Shown: positions 1-5,950, counted from the stretch's first letter. The stretch is DNA of 6,265 nucleotides from Polaribacter sp. (GCA_003537695.1 DPRC01000077.1:1-6265), one strand, 5' to 3'. Notes: generated by a model from the sequence alone, not told the origin. Program-made: numbers and translations.

Positions 1-36
1 TATTTTCAGGAACATAGAAACTTGTAAGAAATGTAT

Positions 37-65
37 AAAAAATAAAACTCATTAAAAAGGAGTTT
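37..65 (-). terminator. possible terminator downstream of ftsY
   Basis: On the minus strand a 6-base-pair stem (AAACTC paired with GAGTTT, at 60-65 and 45-50) with a 9-base loop is followed almost at once by a TATTTTTTAT stretch. It begins 24 bases after the ftsY stop codon. The stem is short and AT-rich, so it may be a weak terminator or chance in an AT-rich spacer. The rest of 1-88 holds nothing I can assign. Confidence 0.35.
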
Positions 66-88
66 ATAAATATCTTTACTGTTGGTAT

Positions 89-1042
89 TTATCTGAAAAA
101 AGAAGCAACAAATTCATTCTTATTAAAAACTTGTAAATCATCTATTCCTTCTCCTACTCCAATGTATTTGACCGGAATTTTGAACTGATCTGAAATACCA
201 ATGACAACGCCACCCTTCGCAGTGCCGTCTAGCTTTGTAACCGCTAAAGAAGTCACTTCTGTTGCCAATGTAAAGTGTTTCGCTTGTTCAAATGCATTCT
301 GACCTGTAGAACCGTCTAGCACTAACAAAACTTCATGCGGAGCGTCTACAACTACTTTTTGCATTACACGTTTAATCTTAGTCAATTCGTTCATCAAATT
401 CACTTTATTGTGCAAACGTCCTGCAGTATCTATGATTACAACATCTGCATTTTGCTTTACAGCTGAAGTTAAGGTATCAAAAGCTACCGAGGCTGGATCT
501 GACCCCATTTCTTGACGGACAATAGGAACATCTGTCCTATCTGCCCATATTTGTAACTGATCTATTGCAGCAGCTCTAAAAGTATCTGCAGCTCCTAAAA
601 CCACTTTTAACCCTTGTTTTTTAAATTGACTTGCCAACTTACCAATTGTAGTTGTTTTACCAACACCATTTACCCCTACCACCATGATTACGTATGGTCT
701 CGTATCTGCAGGAACTGTAAACTCAGTTTCGTTCTCAAGATTCGTCTCCGACAATAATCCTGATATTTCTTCTCTAAGGAGTATATTTAATTCGTCCGTT
801 CCTAAATATTTATCTTTCGCAACACGCTCCTCTATTCTTTTTATAATTTTCAAAGTAGTATTTACTCCTACATCGGAAGCTACTAAAACCTCTTCTAAAT
901 TGTCTAAAACATCTGCATCTACTGTCGATTTTCCAGCGACCGCTTTCGATAGTTTATCAAAAAAATTAGTTTTTGTTTTTTCTAAACCTTTGTCTAAGGT
1001 TTCTTTTTTTTGTTTGGAGAATATTTTTTTTAAAAAACTCAT
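89..1042 (-). CDS. ftsY: signal recognition particle receptor FtsY
   Basis: FtsY is the bacterial receptor for the signal recognition particle. It docks ribosome-SRP complexes at the inner membrane, and reciprocal GTP hydrolysis with Ffh hands the nascent chain to the Sec translocon. The 317-residue protein has a short basic N-terminal region (about residues 1-25) instead of the long acidic A domain of E. coli. A helical N domain follows (about 25-100), then the GTPase G domain (about 115-317). All SRP-GTPase motifs are visible: P-loop GVNGVGKTT at 123-131, DTFRAAA at 153-159, DTAGR at 205-209, TKLDG at 269-273 and GVGEGIDDL at 296-304. The ATG at 1042 is chosen because it gives the usual MSFLKKIF-type start. 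An upstream ATG in the leader runs into a stop within a few codons. It lies last in the rpmB-rpmG-DUF4295-ftsY order but is separated by 295 bases and a likely terminator, so it probably has its own transcript. Identification is secure. Confidence 0.98.
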   Translation of the reverse strand: MSFLKKIFSKQKKETLDKGLEKTKTNFFDKLSKAVAGKSTVDADVLDNLEEVLVASDVGVNTTLKIIKRIEERVAKDKYLGTDELNILLREEISGLLSETNLENETEFTVPADTRPYVIMVVGVNGVGKTTTIGKLASQFKKQGLKVVLGAADTFRAAAIDQLQIWADRTDVPIVRQEMGSDPASVAFDTLTSAVKQNADVVIIDTAGRLHNKVNLMNELTKIKRVMQKVVVDAPHEVLLVLDGSTGQNAFEQAKHFTLATEVTSLAVTKLDGTAKGGVVIGISDQFKIPVKYIGVGEGIDDLQVFNKNEFVASFFR

Positions 1043-1280
1043 CTTTCTATTTTCTGCTTTTTGAAAACATTATAACTGGGCATTTGTTTGTTTACATCTA
1101 TTCGTTGCTTGAAATCAATTCGATACTTCTATTGATTCCGCGCTGAATTTTGTTTCCTGCACGGCGCACACTTTTTTATTAGTGTCTCTCAAGACTTAAA
1201 CAATGAGTACTGTGTGATTCTTTGGAAATAGCTACCCATAGCGCTTAAAACCTACCCAAAAATACGGAATAATAAGGCAC
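1043..1280 (-). other. long ftsY leader or intergenic region, possibly structured RNA
   Basis: This gene-free stretch lies between the terminator after DUF4295 and ftsY. By hand count, 1141-1260 is about 40 percent G+C, against about 28 percent for a comparable part (5951-6070) of the other large spacer. On the minus strand it contains several inverted repeats: AATCAAT/ATTGATT with an 11-base loop (1113-1137), ACACT/AGTGT with an 8-base loop, and GTCT/AGAC with a 4-base loop. It also has two copies of GGGTAG spaced 20 bases apart, and a 16-codon ATG-started mini-ORF (1189-1239). I recognise no tRNA, SRP RNA, tmRNA or riboswitch. It may be a long 5' leader of ftsY, an independent small RNA, or simply spacer. 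Confidence 0.3.
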
Positions 1281-1282
1281 AA
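1257..1282 (-). promoter_or_regulatory. candidate ftsY promoter (weak spacing)
   Basis: The minus strand carries TATTTTTG (1264-1257), which fits the Bacteroidota -7 consensus TAnnTTTG. It is the only TTTG-containing match between the terminator and ftsY. The nearest upstream TTG (1282-1280) is only 15 bases away, shorter than the usual 17-23, and falls within the terminator T-run. Transcription from here would give ftsY a leader of about 200 bases. The location just after a terminator supports it; the poor spacing weakens it. Confidence 0.35.
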
Positions 1283-1316
1283 AAAAAAACTACTTTCTAA
1301 AAATAGAAAATAGTTT
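1281..1316 (-). terminator. intrinsic terminator after DUF4295 gene
   Basis: On the minus strand a 13-base-pair stem with one G-U wobble (1316-1304 paired with 1299-1287) closes a 4-base loop. It runs directly into a series of T residues ending at 1281. It begins 22 bases after the DUF4295 stop. This is the classic rho-independent layout and would end or attenuate the rpmB-rpmG-DUF4295 transcript before ftsY. The stem is AT-rich, so termination may be partial. Confidence 0.65.
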
Positions 1317-1337
1317 AAGTATATTGTGAAGTAAATA

Positions 1338-1490
1338 CTACTTTTTTGCTAAAAAAGCATCTACTTTTTCTGGTTGCATGATTGCTTCTACGAAAGTATA
1401 GGCTCCTGATTTTGGAGATTTTACCATTTTTATAGCTTTACATAATCTCTTTGAGCTTGTCTGTAAAGATGCTACTGTTTTCTTTGCCAT
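1338..1490 (-). CDS. DUF4295 family small protein, probable Bacteroidota-specific ribosomal protein
   Basis: This 50-residue basic protein begins MAKKTVASLQ and ends DAFLAKK, with a central KMVKSPKSGAYTFVEAIM segment. It matches what I know of the DUF4295 family: about 50 residues, confined to Bacteroidota, and encoded right after rpmG. From memory, structural work on the Flavobacterium johnsoniae ribosome assigned a lineage-specific large-subunit protein named bL38 to a small protein of this kind; I cannot verify that link here. Its charge (many lysines), size and position between two ribosomal genes and ftsY all fit a ribosomal role. It has one cysteine (C17) and no zinc motif. The ATG at 1490 is the only reasonable start and is preceded by an A/T-rich leader without a Shine-Dalgarno motif. 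It lies 52 bases after rpmG and is followed by a terminator. Confidence 0.92.
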   Translation of the reverse strand: MAKKTVASLQTSSKRLCKAIKMVKSPKSGAYTFVEAIMQPEKVDAFLAKK

Positions 1491-1492
1491 TG

Positions 1493-1542
1493 TCTAAATG
1501 TTTTAAATCTATGTGCTCTGTTCGGAGTTCTAGATGTTTTAA
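1493..1542 (-). repeat. 14-base direct repeat bracketing the rpmG-DUF4295 spacer
   Basis: The minus strand reads TTAAAACATCTAGA right after the rpmG stop codon (1542-1529), and TTAAAACATTTAGA just before the DUF4295 start (1506-1493). The copies agree at 13 of 14 positions and lie 36 bases apart. Together they occupy more than half of the 52-base spacer. The repeat could be a small duplication that created the spacer, a protein- or RNA-binding site pair, or chance in AT-rich DNA. Confidence 0.5.
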
Positions 1543-1725
1543 TTATTTAATTTCTTTGTGAACAGTTACTTTATTTAAAATAGAGTTGAATTTTTTAATT
1601 TCCATTCTATCAGGACTGTTTTTTTTGTTCTTTGTTGTAATGTATCTCGAAGTTCCTGGCTTCCCAGTTCCTTTATGCTCTGTGCATTCTAATATTACTT
1701 GAACTCTATTTCCTTTTTTTGCCAT
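1543..1725 (-). CDS. rpmG: large ribosomal subunit protein bL33
   Basis: L33 is a small protein of the 50S subunit near the E site. The 60-residue product has the family layout: an N-terminal [15 protein letters not shown] strand, the central [21 protein letters not shown] core (the counterpart of the E. coli YTTTKNKRTKPEKLELKKF segment) and a VTVHKEIK tail. It has only one cysteine (C14) and lacks both CxxC pairs, so it is the zinc-independent (C-minus) form. The start at 1725 gives the normal MAKKG N-terminus. It lies 27 bases downstream of rpmB and is almost certainly cotranscribed with it. Confidence 0.98.
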   Translation of the reverse strand: MAKKGNRVQVILECTEHKGTGKPGTSRYITTKNKKNSPDRMEIKKFNSILNKVTVHKEIK

Positions 1726-1752
1726 CTCTGTATAATTTTAAGCTGCTAGCCC

Positions 1753-1992
1753 TTATTTAGTTAAGAATCCGTTAGCTCTTGCTTCTTTTATAACTGCAGA
1801 AACTCCTTTCTTATTAATATTTTTTAAAGCAGATGCAGATACTTTTAAAGTAATCCATTTATCTTCTTCTGGAATGAAAAAACGCTTGGTCATTAGATTA
1901 GCGTCAAACTTTCTCTTTGTTCTATTCAAAGCCTTAGAAACATTGTTTCCAACCATTGCTTTTTTACCTGTTAATTCACAAACTCTAGACAT
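1753..1992 (-). CDS. rpmB: large ribosomal subunit protein bL28
   Basis: L28 is a structural protein of the 50S subunit. The 79-residue product aligns by eye over its whole length with the family: MSRVCELTGKK at the N-terminus, GNNVSKALNRTKRKF at 16-30, NLMTKRFFIPEE, then WITLKVSASALKNINKKG. Only one cysteine (C5) is present and there is no zinc ribbon, so this is the zinc-free type. It is the first gene of the rpmB-rpmG-DUF4295 cluster. A consensus flavobacterial promoter lies about 40 bases upstream of the start. The leader has no Shine-Dalgarno motif (GTCGAAAAG precedes the ATG), as is normal in this phylum. Confidence 0.98.
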   Translation of the reverse strand: MSRVCELTGKKAMVGNNVSKALNRTKRKFDANLMTKRFFIPEEDKWITLKVSASALKNINKKGVSAVIKEARANGFLTK

Positions 1993-2032
1993 CTTTTCGA
2001 CAGTATTTATAGTGTTATCTCTAAACGAGGTG

Positions 2033-2063
2033 CAAATCTACATATAATTCCAATATTGAACAA
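2033..2063 (-). promoter_or_regulatory. rpmB operon promoter, Bacteroidota consensus
   Basis: On the minus strand TTG (2063-2061), 20 bases, then TAGATTTG (2040-2033) fits the Flavobacterium promoter consensus of TTG and TAnnTTTG. Transcription would begin near 2026-2028 and leave a leader of roughly 35 bases before rpmB. The element lies in the 88-base gap after cinA, where a promoter for a highly expressed ribosomal cluster is expected. Confidence 0.75.
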
Positions 2064-2080
2064 AACAAATTGACAAATTT

Positions 2081-3322
2081 TTAAAGAATTTCTTTATGTA
2101 AAATTTCTAATGCCTTACTGACTGTCTTATTAATTGTCTTTTCTCTTGGCTGACCAAAGTCGAACTCTTGCACCCATTCCTTTTCGTCGGAGATAAAAGC
2201 AATGCATACAATGCCCGCACTTTTAGCTGTATTATCTGTTGTAGGGCCCGCATTTCCCGTTACTGCAATTGCATAATCTGTTTGCAGTTTGTCTTTGACA
2301 CCTCTTGCCATTTCTAAGGCCACCTCTGTACTAACGACAGAATGCTCTTCAATAGTTTCTGCGGACACTCCAAGTAAATTAATTTTTGTTTCTGACGAGT
2401 ACGCAACAATACTCCCTTTATAGTAAGCGGAAGAACCGGCAATAGCGACTATAGTTGCAGCTATTTTACCACCCGTTAAACTTTCTGCCGTCGCGATGGT
2501 CTTATTCCTTTTTGTGAGCAGGTCTCCTATTCTTTTTTCTAGAGAAGCATCGTCATCTATCCCGGTAATAATCTCTGGAATTAATTTATAGACTGCAGCT
2601 ACCTCCTGGTCTAGTGCTTTTTCTAATTGTTCTTTGTGCGCTCCTATTGCAGACAAGCGCAAACGCACTCTTCCAAAAGAAGGCAAGTACGCCAATTTAA
2701 TAAATGGAGGTAAATTGTTTTCAACAGACTCAATCCTTTCTGCAATATTACTTTCACCTTGTCCATAAGTCATAATGGTTTTATGAATGATAAAAGGCAA
2801 TTTAAACTGTTGTTGAATTCTTGGTAAAACCTCTTGTTGAATTAGTCCTTTCATTTCATAAGGAACTCCCGGAAGCGATACAAAAACTGTTTTATTTTCA
2901 TAAAACCACATCCCTGGAGCTGTTCCAAAATTATTCATGAGTAAAGTTGCTTTAGAAGGGAGCTGCGCTTGTGCCCGTTGCACCTCCTTAAAAGGATGAT
3001 TTATCTTCTTGAAGAGACTTTTAATATGGGCAATCACCTCTGGATATTCTACAACTTCATCGTCCTTAAAAAAGCTGGCAATTGTTTTTTTAGTAATGTC
3101 ATCTTTTGTGGGACCTAAACCTCCTGTAATGATTACAATATCTACTCTTTCTTGGGCTTCTTTCAAAGCATTTAAAATATGCTGTTCGTCATCTTGTATC
3201 GAAGAAATTTGATACACGGAAACTCCAATTTTATTCAATTGCTTTCCAATCCATTGAGAATTTGAATCTATAATTTGACCTATTAGAATCTCATCTCCAA
3301 TCGTTATTATTTCTGCTTTCAT
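2081..3322 (-). CDS. cinA: CinA family protein (nicotinamide-nucleotide amidohydrolase / competence-damage inducible protein A)
   Basis: The 413-residue protein joins two domains. The N-terminal MoaB/MogA-like domain (about 1-170) has EIITIGDEILIGQIIDSNS at the start, ITGGLGPTKDD at 65-75 and SLPGVPYEM at 149-157. In characterised CinA proteins this COG1058 domain can hydrolyse ADP-ribose. The C-terminal PncC domain (about 260-413) has AESLTGG at 279-285, SVVSTEVALEMA at 328-339 and TGNAGP at 355-360. PncC enzymes deamidate nicotinamide mononucleotide to nicotinate mononucleotide in pyridine nucleotide recycling. Length and domain order are typical of full-length CinA. Asn in place of the commoner hydrophobic residue of TG(I/V)AGP is the only small difference I note, and may be usual in this lineage. 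The ATG at 3322 gives the standard MKAEIITIGDE start. It follows the FAH-family gene by 57 bases with no visible promoter. The actual substrate is inferred from family. Confidence 0.97.
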   Translation of the reverse strand: MKAEIITIGDEILIGQIIDSNSQWIGKQLNKIGVSVYQISSIQDDEQHILNALKEAQERVDIVIITGGLGPTKDDITKKTIASFFKDDEVVEYPEVIAHIKSLFKKINHPFKEVQRAQAQLPSKATLLMNNFGTAPGMWFYENKTVFVSLPGVPYEMKGLIQQEVLPRIQQQFKLPFIIHKTIMTYGQGESNIAERIESVENNLPPFIKLAYLPSFGRVRLRLSAIGAHKEQLEKALDQEVAAVYKLIPEIITGIDDDASLEKRIGDLLTKRNKTIATAESLTGGKIAATIVAIAGSSAYYKGSIVAYSSETKINLLGVSAETIEEHSVVSTEVALEMARGVKDKLQTDYAIAVTGNAGPTTDNTAKSAGIVCIAFISDEKEWVQEFDFGQPREKTINKTVSKALEILHKEIL

Positions 3323-3379
3323 ATTTTTTTTGGAATCTTAGACTTCACAAGCTTTAAATATTGTGACGGTCTCTCAATT

Positions 3380-3988
3380 TTATTTAACTCTTATACTAAA
3401 AGCCTCTTTGCCCGCGATGAGTCCTTTTAATCTATCATTTTCAACAACTTTTCCAACTCCTGCTGGCGTTCCTGTAAATATAATATCTCCTTTTTTCAAA
3501 GTAAAATATTGAGAGATATAGGCAATTAATGCATCTATCTTCCAGAGCATTGCTTCCGTATTTCCATCTTGAACTAAAGTGTTGTTCTTGTATAACTGAA
3601 ATTTTAAATGTTCTAAATCGAATTGTTCTTTCGGATAAAACTCACCGATAACGGCACTGCCGTCAAATGCTTTTGCTTTTTCCCAAGGCAGGCCTTTTTC
3701 TTTACATTTTGCTTGCACATCTCTTGCTGTAAAATCGATTCCTAAACCAATTTCATCGTAGTATTTATGTGCAAACTTTGTATCTATATGCTTCCCAACT
3801 TTGTTTATTTTAATCAGAACCTCAACTTCATAATGCACATCATCAGAAAAAGGCGGAATAAAAAATGGATTCTTTTTAGGCAATATCGCGGAATCTGGTT
3901 TTAGAAAAATAACTGGACTTTCCGGTCTTTCATTCTCTAATTCGGCGATATGCTTTGCGTAATTGCGCCCAATACAGATTATCTTCAT
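3380..3988 (-). CDS. fumarylacetoacetate hydrolase family protein, FAHD1-like (acylpyruvase / oxaloacetate decarboxylase type)
   Basis: The 202-residue protein is a single FAH catalytic domain. By eye it is close to human FAHD1 and E. coli YcgM, which are acylpyruvate hydrolases; FAHD1 also decarboxylates oxaloacetate. The N-terminal IGRNYAKHIAE holds the candidate catalytic pair H13 and E16. The metal ligands are E54 and E56 in HYEVEV, and D85 in GIDFTARD. The GLPWEKAKAFD segment supplies K106, and GDIIFTGTPAGVGKV (167-181) is the conserved C-terminal glycine-rich loop. All the key residues appear intact, so an active Mg/Mn-dependent enzyme is likely. The substrate cannot be read from the sequence; acylpyruvates or oxaloacetate are the best guesses from the subfamily. 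The gene lies between purU and cinA (78 and 57 base gaps), which gives no clear pathway clue. Confidence 0.93.
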   Translation of the reverse strand: MKIICIGRNYAKHIAELENERPESPVIFLKPDSAILPKKNPFFIPPFSDDVHYEVEVLIKINKVGKHIDTKFAHKYYDEIGLGIDFTARDVQAKCKEKGLPWEKAKAFDGSAVIGEFYPKEQFDLEHLKFQLYKNNTLVQDGNTEAMLWKIDALIAYISQYFTLKKGDIIFTGTPAGVGKVVENDRLKGLIAGKEAFSIRVK

Positions 3989-4066
3989 TATCTCTTAAGA
4001 ATTGAATACTTCTAAAATTAGCGGCTTCAGTAAAATCAGACTAAAAAACACCAATGGACAGTTGCT

Positions 4067-4936
4067 TTACTCTCCTGCTTCGGGAAAAACAATTGCCCTA
4101 TTTCCAGAAACTATAATTTGATGATTTAAATGGCATTTTACGGCCCTTGCTAAAACTAATTTCTCGATGTCTGCACCAATTCTTTTTAAGGTTGTTGGTG
4201 TACTTTCATGAGTTACTGGCTTTACATCTTGCTCTATAATTGGACCTTCATCTAAATCTACTGTTGCATAATGTGCTGTAGCTCCAATAAGCTTTACGCC
4301 TCTTTCATATGCCTTGTTATAAGGATCTGCACCTTGAAAAGCAGGTAAAAAGGAATGATGAATATTAATTATTTTCTCTGGATAGCACTTTATGAAATCT
4401 GATGACAAAATTTGCATGTAACGAGCCATGATAATTAAATCTATTTCATTGACCTCCAGTAATTCTATTACTTGCGTCTCTTGCACTTTTTTTGTTTCTT
4501 TAGTAACCGGCAAATAGTAAAAAGGAACCTCAAACATTTGTGCAATTGGCCTAAGTTTCTCATGATTACTAATAATCATTTTCACATTACAATCTAACCT
4601 TCCCTCTTTAGAACGCTCTAATAAATCGTATAAATTATGACTTGTATGGGAGACCATAATCGCCACATTTTTTTTCTTTCCTCCGTAATTTACAGACCAG
4701 TCAAAATGCAACGGTTTTGCTAACTCTAAAAAATTATGTTCTAAAGTTGATTTTGAGATATTGGTACCATCTGCATTCAAGCGAACCCTCATAAAATAAG
4801 TATCCTCAATGGAATTTACATATTGCTGACAACTTAAAATATTGAATCCTTTATCATAAAAAAAACTAGTAATTTTGGCAACTAAACCCTTTTGATCTGG
4901 ACACTTTATTAAGAATGTTACTATTTGTGATTTCAT
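4067..4936 (-). CDS. purU: formyltetrahydrofolate deformylase
   Basis: PurU hydrolyses 10-formyltetrahydrofolate to formate and tetrahydrofolate. In E. coli this balances the one-carbon pool and supplies formate to the PurT step of purine synthesis. The 289-residue protein has an N-terminal ACT-like regulatory domain (about 5-85, beginning FLIKCPDQKGLVAKITSFFYDKG), which in E. coli mediates methionine/glycine control. A formyltransferase-fold catalytic domain follows (about 88-289). The catalytic triad is present: N191 and H193 in INIHHSFLPAF, and D229 in VDLDEGPIIEQD. The HHSFLPAF, GATAHY and DEGPII segments match PurU rather than PurN or methionyl-tRNA formyltransferase. The ATG at 4936 gives a complete ACT domain. 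It is 42 bases after menB with no promoter-like element, so it is probably on the menB transcript. Confidence 0.97.
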   Translation of the reverse strand: MKSQIVTFLIKCPDQKGLVAKITSFFYDKGFNILSCQQYVNSIEDTYFMRVRLNADGTNISKSTLEHNFLELAKPLHFDWSVNYGGKKKNVAIMVSHTSHNLYDLLERSKEGRLDCNVKMIISNHEKLRPIAQMFEVPFYYLPVTKETKKVQETQVIELLEVNEIDLIIMARYMQILSSDFIKCYPEKIINIHHSFLPAFQGADPYNKAYERGVKLIGATAHYATVDLDEGPIIEQDVKPVTHESTPTTLKRIGADIEKLVLARAVKCHLNHQIIVSGNRAIVFPEAGE

Positions 4937-4978
4937 TTTAAGTAATTACCAATTAGTTGTTTTCAATTTGTAAATGCA

Positions 4979-5818
4979 CTATGGAATCCATTTTTTAGGA
5001 AAATTTGGCTTTCTTTTCTCTAGAAAGGCGTCTCTACCTTCCTTTGCTTCATCTGTCATATATGCCAAACGTGTTGCTTCACCCGCAAAAACTTGCTGCC
5101 CCACCATTCCGTCATCTGTTAAGTTCATTGCAAATTTAAGCATCCGAATAGAAGTTGGGCTTTTCTCTAAAATTTCTTGTGCCCACTCATAGGCAGTACT
5201 TTCTAATTCAGCATGCGGTACTACTGCATTTACCATTCCCATATCATACGCTTCCTGCGCTGAATAACTTCTTCCTAGAAAGAAAATTTCCCGAGCTCTT
5301 TTCTGTCCAACCATCTTTGCCAAATATGCAGAGCCATAGCCACCGTCAAAAGATGTTACATCTGCATCCGTTTGTTTAAAAATAGCGTGTTCTTTACTCG
5401 CTAAAGTTAAATCGCAAACTACATGTAAGCTATGTCCGCCACCAACTGCCCATCCTGGAACAACACAAATAACGGCTTTTGGCATGAAGCGAATCAACCG
5501 TTGTACTTCCAAGATATTTAAGCGATGATACCCATCTTCTCCAACATATCCTTGATGTCCACGTGCTTTTTGATCACCACCAGAACAGAAAGAATACACT
5601 CCATCCTTTGAACTGGGTCCTTCCGCAGAAAGCAATACAACACCAATGTTTACATCCTCTCCTGCATCGTAAAACGCATCGTACAGCTCTTTTGTAGTTT
5701 TTGGACGAAAGGCATTTCTAACATCAGGTCTGTTAAAGGCAATTCTTGCCACTCCATTCGACTTTGTATACGTAATGTCCTCATATTCTTTAACTGTTAT
5801 CCAATCAGCTTTAATCAT
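4979..5818 (-). CDS. menB: 1,4-dihydroxy-2-naphthoyl-CoA synthase
   Basis: MenB is the crotonase-fold enzyme that closes the second ring of menaquinone by converting o-succinylbenzoyl-CoA to 1,4-dihydroxy-2-naphthoyl-CoA. Menaquinone is the usual respiratory quinone of Flavobacteriia. The 279-residue product aligns by eye throughout with E. coli MenB. SFCSGGDQK (76-84) holds the oxyanion-hole loop, the flexible active-site loop is at about 84-100, GGGHSLHVVCDLT is at 126-138 and SFDGG is at 156-160, including S156 and D158 (E. coli S161 and D163). LAYMTDEAKEGRDAF near the C-terminus carries Y253 (E. coli Y258). Position 151 is Asp in KQTDADV where E. coli has Gly156. That marks the bicarbonate-independent type, which supplies its own side-chain carboxylate. 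The start at 5818 is downstream of a strong promoter. The gene leads the menB-purU-FAH-cinA block; other men genes are not in the window. Confidence 0.98.
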   Translation of the reverse strand: MIKADWITVKEYEDITYTKSNGVARIAFNRPDVRNAFRPKTTKELYDAFYDAGEDVNIGVVLLSAEGPSSKDGVYSFCSGGDQKARGHQGYVGEDGYHRLNILEVQRLIRFMPKAVICVVPGWAVGGGHSLHVVCDLTLASKEHAIFKQTDADVTSFDGGYGSAYLAKMVGQKRAREIFFLGRSYSAQEAYDMGMVNAVVPHAELESTAYEWAQEILEKSPTSIRMLKFAMNLTDDGMVGQQVFAGEATRLAYMTDEAKEGRDAFLEKRKPNFPKKWIP

Positions 5819-5869
5819 ATTTTTTTTGTTTTGGTCGAATTCTTGTTTAGCATGGTGTATTCAGTTGCA

Positions 5870-5899
5870 CAAAAATAAACATTCTAAATGATGATTCAA
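5870..5899 (-). promoter_or_regulatory. menB promoter, Bacteroidota consensus
   Basis: On the minus strand TTG (5899-5897), exactly 19 bases, then TATTTTTG (5877-5870) matches the TTG-N19-TAnnTTTG consensus described for Flavobacterium. The expected start point near 5863-5865 gives a leader of about 45 bases. That leader ends in an A-rich stretch with no Shine-Dalgarno motif. It contains one upstream ATG (5853) opening a 12-codon ORF that ends in an ATGA overlap with menB. Confidence 0.8.
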
Positions 5900-5950
5900 A
5901 AATCGCTACCATTATTATTTTTACTTTTTTCATTTTGCGGCGTTTCATAG
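5888..5950 (+). pseudogene. possible decayed secreted-protein gene (signal-peptide remnant)
   Basis: A 20-codon plus-strand ORF, beginning with two consecutive ATG codons, encodes MMIQKSLPLLFLLFSFCGVS and then meets TAG. This has the shape of a Sec signal peptide: a short positive N-region, a run of Leu/Phe, and a C-region with small residues (C-G-V-S). Downstream, about 200 bases contain fragments without stops in different plus-strand frames (for example KNPKKHLIEYKCKLNNNQAY) but no single open frame. This suggests, but does not prove, a degraded gene. It overlaps the menB promoter on the other strand. T-rich DNA often encodes Leu/Phe runs by chance, so confidence is low. Confidence 0.25.

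Noticed and set aside
684..1064. Plus-strand 126-codon open frame
   Set aside because: It lies antisense to the certain ftsY gene, is rich in Ser/Phe as expected of an antisense shadow, and has no recognisable domain.
1065..1280. tRNA, SRP RNA, tmRNA or 6S RNA in the ftsY leader
   Set aside because: No cloverleaf with a T-loop, no GGAAGCAG-type SRP apical motif, no tag sequence with CCA end and no clear 6S fold could be found by eye.
2076..2095. AAAGAA/TTCTTT inverted repeat at the cinA stop codon as a terminator
   Set aside because: The stem is about five AT-rich pairs, overlaps the last codons and lacks a T-run on the minus strand.
3009..3212. Plus-strand 67-codon open frame
   Set aside because: It is fully inside cinA on the other strand; a shadow of the real gene.
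3989..4066. Promoter or terminator between purU and the FAH-family gene
   Set aside because: No TAnnTTTG box is present. The T-run (minus strand, near 4042-4047) has only a three-pair stem in front of it.
4974..5379. Two overlapping plus-strand open frames (72 and 74 codons)
   Set aside because: Both are antisense to menB, whose residues are conserved throughout.
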